Below, one piece after another: positions 56,391-64,000 of a DNA stretch of 64,000 nucleotides (positions are counted from its first letter, which is position 1; each line of letters opens with the position of its first letter). Below the pieces are notes generated by a model. It had not been told where the DNA came from. It did no database searches and saw nothing but the letters and a program-made list of their open reading frames with translations. The stretch is from Clitoria ternatea (Eukaryota > Streptophyta > Magnoliopsida > Fabales > Fabaceae). A program made the position numbers and the translations under genes. Location: assembly GCA_037962975.1 (NCBI GenBank), contig CM075669.1:86844001-86908000 (forward strand), given 5' to 3'.

Positions 56391-58881
56391 TCATCAGTAA
56401 GGACAACAAAGAAAATTTCACCGGGGTATAGTTCAGTTGGTCCAACACCTGGTAATCACTATAGCGGATGAATCTCAGAAATTCTTGGGCTTCCTCCTCA
56501 GTTACAGCCTTCTTTGCTTCACCAGTGGATTCCCCCTTCCCAGATTTGACTTCTTCAGCAGCTTTGTCAAGTTTTGATTTTGAGGGTTCATATATTCTTC
56601 CACTCCGGGTGACACCCCCGATTGCAGCAATGTTCGTGATAGGGGATGATGGCGTAGAATCAACTGCCTCAGAACTGGTAACAACTACATCAGTGCCATA
56701 CTTCCACGGCACAGCTCGTGAATCCTTGTAAGGAAACGGGGTTGGCGCGTTCACCGTGATGACAGTTTTAGCAGGAGTCGGAGCCACCGGTGCATTCCTG
56801 TTATAGAATATGACCAGGGGTTTCGGGGCTCGTACTCGGCTTTGCTCTTGTATCATGTTTATCCTGCCTTCACGATGCCTGCAAACTTCTATAATATGAC
56901 TGTCCATAAATCCTTGAAGGATTTTTTGGAAGCCCCTTCGCTTTGCAGACTGAATGTCATTGCACTCTTCATCCCATGAGCCTTCTATCCATCCCATCTT
57001 AAGCATATGGCAGTGAATTATTTCTAACGGCATTTGGATGTCCTTAGCCTCAGAAATACATTCTTCATCTCTCTCTACAGCATTGACACTTGGTCTCCCA
57101 TGGTTGGGCAGAGGGTTGGTTGTCACATTCGGGCTTCCCTCTTTGAAGCTTATCCAATCAGCCCTAATTAGATCTCTTACTTTAAACTTCAGTGCCAGGC
57201 AATTCTCGGTGGAATGCCCCGGTGCCCCGGTGTGGTAATCGCACCGTGCATTCGGGTCATACCCTCTGGGGTAAGGTGGCTAAAGTGGTTTTAGAGGGCA
57301 AGGTACTACCAGTGTGTTTTCAATAAGATGGGGAAGAAGCTCAGTGTAAGTCATGGGAATTGGATCAAATTGCACTTGAGTGCGGTCGTTATTCTGCCTC
57401 CTCGGATTTGGATTCGGCGGGTTCATTTATGGTGGTTGGTATGGTGTTTGTGGTGGTGCAGGTGGTCGCATAACAGGTGGTCGGAAATATGGTGGGTTTG
57501 AGTTTGGGATCGCAGCCACATATGGGTGTGGTGCGTTATGATAAGTCGACGGAAAGGTGACGGGGGTAGGTGGTTTTTGCTGGCTCCTTCTTTGGTTATG
57601 AGAGACCAGGTTGGTCTCTCCCTCTCTTCTCTTACCTTCTCCAAGTGAAGGTTTTCTTTCTGCCCCGATCCCAGATGGGCCTCGAATAATCTTCCCAGTC
57701 TGTAGGCCGTTCTCTATCCTTTCTTTGATAGTGACGATGTCGGAGAAATGGGATGAAATGCTTCCAATCATCCTATCGTAGAAAGGTGACTGGAGCGTGT
57801 CAATGAATGTGGAAATTACCTCCTTTTCTGATAGAGGTGGGTCAACCTGTGCTGCTACCTCACGCCACCGCTGGGCGTACTCTTTAAACGTCTCGTTGTC
57901 CTTTTTGGTCATGTTTTGCAATTGTACTCTATCTGGCGCCATGTCCAGATTATACTTGTACTGTTGCATGAAAGCATCTGCTAGATCCTCCCAACAGCGT
58001 ATACGAGATTGTTCAAGATGATTATACCAAGTCAGGGGTACTCCAGCTAGACTATCCTGGAAACAATGAATCAACAGAGGGTCATTGGAAGCATGTGAAG
58101 CCATCTTCCGGCAGTACATGGTAAGATGGTTCTTAGGATAGGTTAGCCCCCGATACTTATCAAATTCAGGCATTTTGAACTTGGGAGGGATAACAACATC
58201 AGGAATCAGACAGATTTATGCAGCACTGCCCATTCCAAACCTGTTCGTTCCTTCCATCTCTCTTAACCGCCTTTCCAGAAACTCTAACCTTCCCTCCTGG
58301 GTAGCAGCAGTAGCACTTGGACCTGCAGCGACATAATGACTAGTACTCCTGATTGGCTGGTCGACATATGCCAGGTTTGCATTTGGCACTGAGGTATGGG
58401 GTCTGGCTGTTGCTTGGGTAGCTTGTGGTTGCATGGCTTGTGTATGAATGGCTTGTGCATGGATCGGAATTATTTGAGGATCCCAGACGGGCGGGACGTT
58501 TGGTTGAGCCGTATGAAGGATCGTTTCTTGATAATCAGGCTCTTCTTGAAGTGGTGGGAAATAACCCTGTGGCAGTCCATATTGCGGAAAGGGTATGACA
58601 TTACCTTCTGCATCTATGAAGATAGGCTGCTGGGTGTCAGTAGGGTTTGATTTCCTAACGTGAACTGTTAGGGGAGGCGCAGCAGGGTTTGAGCTTGGCC
58701 CTCCAGCAGGACCCTGAGTGTGTCAGGGAGTGGGCGGCCGTTGTCTAGCGTCTTCAACACCTGCTGAAGAATCCCCTTCTGTGACTCTCCTCTCAAGAAG
58801 CTTGGCCATCTAAGCCATTGGCTCTTTCAGCTGACTGACTTCAGCCCTCAAGCTCTTATTTTCTTGTTCCATTTCAGCCAT
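56350..58881 (-). pseudogene. Ogre gag
   Basis: The ATG at 58881 (MAEMEQENKSLRAEVSQLKE) is the first clear start and opens a short coiled coil. Translation then passes through a Pro/Gln/Ala-rich spacer into the capsid core (MPEFDKYRGLTYPKNHL, FQDSLAGVPLTWYNHLEQS, NETFKEYAQRWREVAAQVDP). A zinc knuckle of the C-X2-H-X4-H-X4-C type (CDYHTGAPGHSTENC) lies at about 57.23 kb. The same frame continues to 56350. In-frame stops near 58806, 58730, 58216, 57427 and 57280 are mostly C-to-T type. Additional N-terminal codons may lie upstream of 58881, possibly joined by splicing. Gag packages the RNA in the cytoplasmic particle. Confidence 0.82.
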
Positions 58882-59197
58882 GAGTTTTGTATTAAGCCTA
58901 GTCGCGTAAGGATGCCTACCCGTTATGTCTGGGAACCACAATATTTTGTTAGGAAAATAAAAGAAAATAGATAAAGACTATGATAAAAGAGGAAAAGAAA
59001 AACAAATGATGTTACGCAGGATACAATTCCGAATTCAGCGTGTATTCTCCGACCGTTCCTCAGAACGTCACGTTCAAAAGTACTAGGTAAAGCAGTAAAG
59101 CGGAAATTAACATGAGACAATTGTGAAGGCAAATTAATTCATCATTCCATTCTTCCGTAGAGGTACAATATTACTAGAAAGATTTGATTACAATATT

Positions 59198-61138
59198 TTA
59201 GCCATCCCTGGCCCGGGCAATCATGGCTCTCATTTTACAAAGTCTTTCCTGGCAATAATTCAGAAATGACGATATCTCTTTTGGGGTGGATAGAGGATTG
59301 GCCATGCCTTCGGCCTGCTTCAACATCGAGGGAAAATCTTCCAAGATTCCATTGGCTAGGTATGCCAACTTGGCGAAACGGTCCATCCATAAATGAACGA
59401 CCTCGTCCCGTTGAGCTAACTCAGTCCCCAAAACTCGTGTGGCCTCTTGGCAGCGTCGCTCAGCATCACAGGCTTTCTTCTGTTCATCATGTATTTCTTG
59501 CTCATAGGCCCTCATTATTTCATCAAGCTGTTGCTCCAATTTATGGATCTGGGTTTGCAGCATTTCTTTTTGCACCAAGGTCTCTTTTCCTTTTTCTTTG
59601 GATTGTGCCAGCATGTTTTTCAGGACTTGTTTTTCAGCCCATATGGCGTCGCTCTGTTGGCCTTTCGTTTTAAGATGGGAATTAGCCGTATGAAGGCAAT
59701 GGTCCTGTTTCACCCTGTAGTCTTCATCAATCTTCCTCTTCTTTCGCATTTCATCCATAGCATGTTTCCCCTCGGAATTCTCCTTCCTCTGAAGGGCGCA
59801 CTCTCGTTGACATTTCAAAAGATCTTCTTCTAGCTTTTGATTCTTTGCTGTCAACTCTTCTATTTGTGCCTTCAGAGCCATGGTGGCCTTGTCCTCCATG
59901 ATGACTGGCGGAGGGAAATTATTCATGGATTAGTATGAAGGACTTTTGAAGGGCAGTTTCACAATGGAGGCCCTGTTTAGGACCCATTCAAAATATTCAG
60001 CCCTTACAACATGGCTTCGTGCCCCTAATTCTTTTCCCATTCTATGGACCTTCTTCCACACATTGGCTATATCCCGAACAGCGGATGTGTAATTCCCTTT
60101 TGCATAGTACAAAACGAAAGGAGTGAGCAGTTCTTCGTTCGGTGGCCCGAGTAGAGGATAAGCCAATTGACGCTTTGCAATAACAGGGTTGTAGTTGATG
60201 CATCCCTGCGTGCCCATGAGAGGAACATTCAGATAACCTCCGCAACTATAGATGATTGACTCAACCATTAGCCATTGAGGATACCACCTGACTTTTTCAG
60301 TTGTAAGGCTTACGAGGTGATTAGCCCATTCATGCCCACTCTTCACAGCCAATTGACACAATTTCAAATCAGAAACTGGACACTCGGCTTTACATATTTG
60401 ATGGAAGATGTGAGATGTGAGCCATACGTATAAAATAGGTAAATAGCAAATGATCCTGTTTCCCCCTTGCGTGTGGCAGAAATCCATGGTGCAATACACA
60501 TTAGCCAACATGGCTTTGACGGGATTCTCGAGCCGGTGCTTACGAGCCAGGAAGACAACAACGACATCATAATCTACGTAGTTGTCTAAATTAGGGAACA
60601 AGACAACCCCATAGATAGTGAGGGCTAAAGTGTCCATGAAAGCCTCCCATTCTCCCTTATTAGCCAGGATCTGCATATGCTTCTCAAGAAATTCTCGAGT
60701 GAACCCGGGAACTTGATTTCTATTCATTTTCACATTCCTCAATGCTTCAGGAGAGATTCTTAAAATATGGGCGACTGAAGCGATTGTTGCATGATGGTCA
60801 AGATGGCGATAGGGAATTTGCCTCTCCACCGGTATCCCCAAGATCTGCTCAAACTCTTCTATTGACGGAGCCAGTTGAAAATCTCTAAATGTGAAACAGC
60901 GGAGGGGTAGGTTATAAAATTGTGCCAAGGCTGTAATTGCTTCGGTTCGGACTTTCACCTCCAATAGTTTTAAGATCTTCCCATATTTCCTGGTAAGGGC
61001 CATCTTTTGAGTCAGACTTAGTCTTTTCCCCAGTACTTGTAGACTATCTGTATCAACCTTCTTAGCTTTGAGATGTAATATTTTCTTCAACTGTGTCACA
61101 TCTATACCATAATTGTCATGTTTCATGTTAATTTCCAT
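59198..61138 (-). pseudogene. Ogre ORF1, plant-mobile-domain-like N-terminus plus coiled coil
   Basis: The frame from ATG 61138 runs 402 codons to a TAA at 59930-59932. It then continues in the same frame for another 243 codons to 59198, so this is one ORF of about 646 codons with a single stop. The first part (ALAQFYNLPLRCFTFRDFQL, PSIEEFEQILGIPVERQIPY, LALTIYGVVLFPN) resembles the plant mobile domain seen in ORF1 of Ogre elements. The second part is strongly coiled-coil (AQIEELTAKNQKLEEDLLK, LQTQIHKLEQQLDEIM). The N-terminal and coiled-coil parts would be one protein if the stop was once CAA. Its function in the element is not established. Confidence 0.85.
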
Positions 61139-62247
61139 ACTTGCTCAGAGATACTGCCAATTTCTGAATTGTTTCCTGCAAATACCGAAACAAAGAAAAG
61201 GAATCAGTTATTGTTATGTTTTGAAATTCATGTTTTCCCCAAAGATGTGATGTAAAAAAAAATTGTTTTTGGGGAAACATTGATTTCCAAAACTCATGCG
61301 AGTCCAAGTTGCAGAAGCCATAGATTTTCTTAATCGTCATTGATGCCCCAGTTAAAGGGACCCAAAATTATTTCTTTTGATTTTTTGTTTTGACGACAAG
61401 GAAAATCTACAACTCAGAACTTAGAGGTACATGATCAAAAGTGAATTATCCATCCACTCGAAGTATACTGGGTGTTTCGGAAATGAATCATTGTTTTCAA
61501 AATAGAGTACCCTCAATGGGTAGATAATTCATTCATTTGGATTAAAAGGGAGAGTGAAAATGACATAAGGTAAAGTAAAGCTTGCCCTTTTGTAGCCTAG
61601 GTTGGGTTTTGTTGAAAGTCTTTTCTAGGCCTTATGGTTTGTCTAAAAGTGACTCTCCACACCGGGTGGCTTATACTAGACATCTAGAAGGTCACCAGAG
61701 CCAAGATCCTACCTATGACATGGAAGCAACAGTGGGGAATCCACTAGGTACGTATATCATAAGAGGTCAAACTCTGGTTGAGGTTCTCATGAACACTGGA
61801 TAGGAAGTACATCCCATACGATTCTTTTACCAACCCTCCAAACTTAAGCTTCATTTGGGGCCCGGGTATAGGGCGCCACTCATAGGTGTGTGCAAGTAAT
61901 TGTGAGTGTAGTGTGTGGAAGGGCATTCAATACCTTTTACCTTACCCCATTCTGCACAAAGAACAAACACAGAACAAATATACAAAGCCGCCTACCCTAG
62001 GGCTCAATGATTGCAAAAAAGTAACATGGTCTTCTACCCTAGGGTTCAACAAAAATACAAACATTGCTGACAGAACAAATAACAAGATACGATGGGAAAT
62101 AATAACAAAACATTTACAACAGTTAACAAAGAACAACCTATATTTACGACAATTAACAGAAAAATAACAAGGGAAGAAATCAAGGCGCACAAAGGCTATA
62201 TACGAAACATGCACTTTTTAATCAAATTGGCCTGACTCTCTCAAGTA
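61139..62247 (-). other. Ogre 5' untranslated leader
   Basis: About 1.1 kb lies between the primer site and ORF1. It includes repeated CCCTAGGG(C/T)T phrases and several short ORFs with no domains, and nothing else was recognised. Confidence 0.5.
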
Positions 62248-62265
62248 TCCCCAGCGGAGTCACCA
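62248..62265 (-). other. Ogre primer-binding site, tRNA-Arg type
   Basis: On the minus strand TGGTGACTCCGCTGGGGA begins two bases after the 5' LTR end. By memory it differs at two positions from the complement of the 3' end of plant tRNA-Arg(ACG). tRNA-Arg priming is characteristic of Ogre elements. Confidence 0.75.
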
Positions 62266-62267
62266 TC

Positions 62268-64000
62268 TGTCGTGACCGGGATCGCGGCGGCGCGGCCGAC
62301 CCTCGAAAATAAAACGAGTTAACACAAAACAGGGAGTCGCCACCAACGTTTTTATCCATAGGAAAAACATTGGGAAAAAAACTAAGTTCAGTAAAGCACT
62401 TGTTTTTTTTAAAAAATGAGATTCAAGTTTGGGAGTCGGTTACGAGTAGGGAAGGTGTTAGCACCCTACATCGCCTGTCAAAATAGTACCAAGATTGAAA
62501 ATGCGCAACATAAATAGCCTTACAAAAAAATGTTTTATTTCTTCCTTTTTATTATTATTTACAAAAATAAGGAAAAATCAACAAGACGTCACGTCTAAAT
62601 TGATTCTCATAGAAGTGATAAAAACGGGACAATTAAAGAAAGGAAATAAATAAAGAAATAAAAATGGAAACAGAAAGAGGGGCCCGACAGAAATTAAGTC
62701 CTGCTCCTACGTATTCTCGGGTTATTGAGAAATCAGGGTCACGTAGTTCTTGGTGATGTTTTTTAGGAAATGACTAAGGGATTAATGATGGATGATGTTT
62801 TTTGAAGAGAACTCATACAAGGCGAAGTTCTTCACACGTGTACTAGTTCTAAAGAGATTGTGTAGACAAGAGTACACCCGTACGACACTGATTTCTTAAA
62901 AGAAAAAAAAACAAAATAATAATAATAATAATAACAATAATTATTACAATTTTTAGGCTAGTCCAAATAAAATATATGAAGCACTCATTCTTGTTAATAT
63001 TTATTATGAATCCTGGTGGGGGATTAATTCAATCAACAAAAATTAATTATTAATTAAAAAGGAAACGGACCCTTCGAATAACAATTAATTTGACAGAGAA
63101 ATAAATAATACAAGCATTGAAAATGAGGAACAGAATGGGACCGGTGTGGCAAGAGGGAGCTGGACGCCGGTATGACGAGAGAGAGAGCTGAGTGCCAGCG
63201 CCGGTGTGACGAGAGAAAGAACTGGACACCACGAGAGAGAGCTGGACACCGGTGTGGCGTTGGAGCAGCTGTGGAATTATGGAGCTGATATGTGGCTTGT
63301 TGAACGGATGGAGTAAGGGAAATGAAGGAAGAATTTTTACTTAATTGAAAAGCTCCAGAAATCGCCCCCTTTTCTCTTCAGCTGGGGTATTTATAGAAAT
63401 CCTAGTGTTGGCTGATTGCTTAAACAGCCTAGAGACAGCCTGGCCACCAATGATTTATGGGGAACGACGGCTAGTGGGAATTCTTTATTGCTTTCTTTCT
63501 TTGTCTGTTGCCAGCCGCCCCACAAGATTAATAAATCAACTTGGATGGTGCTTTGGGGAAACAGCCTGGACATTGACGATCATGGAGAACGACGGCTAGT
63601 GGGAATTTTTATTATTTTCTCTTTTGTCTGTTGCCAGTCGCCCCCCTTAATTCAAGGATCCACTTGGATGGTAGGGTTCCAAATCAGCATGGGCGAATGG
63701 TGGAAATATGGAACCGGCGTTCTTCTTATGACTCGGATTAGTGTCTCAGCCAGTATCCATCCTCAGTGGGGATTAATCCGAGCGGAACAGATACTCTTAT
63801 ATATAAAATACCGAGTGAAAGCTTGAATTCATAGATCCGATCCAACCTTTGACACTTGGTGTGAAGGCTTGAATTCACAGATTATTGACTCGAAAATTTC
63901 TTTCCGAGAAGTATTCATCAGGGCTTCTTTTCATTCAGAATTTATTCACTCGGAATTGCTTTGTTCGGAAATGTCACTGCTTGAAGCATTCATTCGGAAT
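62268..64000 (-). repeat. Ogre 5' LTR (truncated by the window edge)
   Basis: The LTR begins, on the + strand, TGTCGTGACCGGGATCGCGG and matches 35521-37.2 kb throughout. At 63355-63412 it has a segment absent from the 3' LTR that contains a TATA box. About 1.73 of 3.5 kb is visible. The ORF at 63416-63826 parallels a chance ORF in the other LTR at 36632-36997. Confidence 0.93.
63386..63399 (-). promoter_or_regulatory. TATA box in the Ogre 5' LTR
   Basis: On the minus strand TTTCTATAAATACCCC is a strong TATA context. It lies in the segment deleted from the 3' LTR. A second candidate, TTATATATAAG, lies near 63797 and has a counterpart near 37020 in the other LTR, so which one is used is uncertain. 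Confidence 0.55.

Larger units (their letters stand above)
35521..64000 (-). mobile_element. Ogre/Tat-type Ty3/gypsy retrotransposon (about 20 kb without its insert), right end outside window
   Basis: The two LTRs both begin, on the + strand, TGTCG(C/T)GACCGGGATCG (35521 and 62268). Reading on the minus strand the order is 5' LTR, PBS, leader, ORF1, gag, protease, G-patch, RT, two RNase H domains, integrase, repeat-rich 3' UTR, PPT and 3' LTR. An extra ORF before gag, a tRNA-Arg-like primer site, a second archaeal-type RNase H, LTRs of 3.5 kb and tandem repeats in the 3' UTR define the Ogre group of the Tat lineage. Without the nested chromovirus the internal part is about 13.05 kb. The left flank CCAGA (35516-35520) is the expected target-site duplication; the right copy is not visible. 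Stops, frameshifts and a pol deletion show it is inactive. Confidence 0.9.

Noticed and set aside
59266..59833. Plus-strand ORFs of 128-135 codons
   Set aside because: Antisense shadows of the Ogre ORF1 coiled coil.
1..64000. tRNA, rRNA, or other RNA genes
   Set aside because: No tRNA-like cloverleaf with A and B boxes or rRNA core was seen. The primer-binding sites only mimic tRNA 3' ends.

Overview
The window is nuclear DNA from a flowering plant, most likely a legume. The evidence is a multi-exon gene with plant-style GT-AG introns, an AT-rich background, and a dense set of nested LTR retrotransposons. These include a very large Ogre/Tat-type element with a tRNA-Arg-like primer site and a SIRE-type copia element with an env-like ORF, both common in legumes. 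The legume assignment is an inference; the sequence does not prove a species. Only one host gene is supported: an intact SEC61 alpha (ER translocon) gene at about 26.64-31.6 kb on the + strand, with six coding exons and an intron in the 5' UTR.

Layout. 1-6.4 kb: a 5.14-kb solo LTR (1256-6395, TSD AGAAT). 6.4-11.5 kb: decayed sequence with an LTR-like start at 8291 and a broken Ty3/gypsy gag. 11.5-18.4 kb: a decayed relative of the first solo LTR, in opposite orientation. Into it a 1.26-kb LTR inserted (TSD TTAAT), and a second copy of the same LTR then inserted into the first in inverted orientation (TSD TGTGT/TGTGA). 18.4-22.5 kb: the 3' end of a SIRE-type copia element (RNase H, env-like ORF with stops, polypurine tract, 3' LTR with TATA box and clustered AATCGATTA motifs). 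24.3-26.16 kb: an AT-rich tandem array of about 86 bp period, interrupted by a 991-bp solo LTR (TSD CTAGG). 26.58-31.6 kb: SEC61A with a bZIP/UPR-type promoter motif and a MITE-like foldback in its last intron. 32.2-32.6 kb: a LINE RNase H relic. 33.9-35.5 kb: LTR tail, primer site and gag start of another copia element.

35.5-64 kb is one nest. An Ogre/Tat element on the minus strand (3' LTR 35521-39032, 5' LTR from 62268 past the window end) sits in the copia gag. A Tekay/Del-like chromovirus on the + strand (39781-49957) sits inside a 69-bp minisatellite in the Ogre 3' untranslated region. Reading the Ogre 5' to 3' on the minus strand gives: LTR, PBS, leader, ORF1 (plant-mobile-domain-like plus coiled coil), gag, protease, G-patch, RT, two RNase H domains, integrase, tandem-repeat 3' UTR, PPT, LTR. 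Both elements carry stops, frameshifts and deletions and look non-autonomous. Most stops are of C-to-T (or G-to-A) type, as expected for methylated, silenced elements.

The most interesting signals are: the self-nested inverted LTR pair; a degenerate TTCCGAGTGA repeat shared in the same sense by the LTRs of two unrelated retrotransposon families; solo LTRs and a retrotransposon placed inside tandem arrays; a G-patch in the Ogre polyprotein; and a TGACGTGG motif just upstream of SEC61A.
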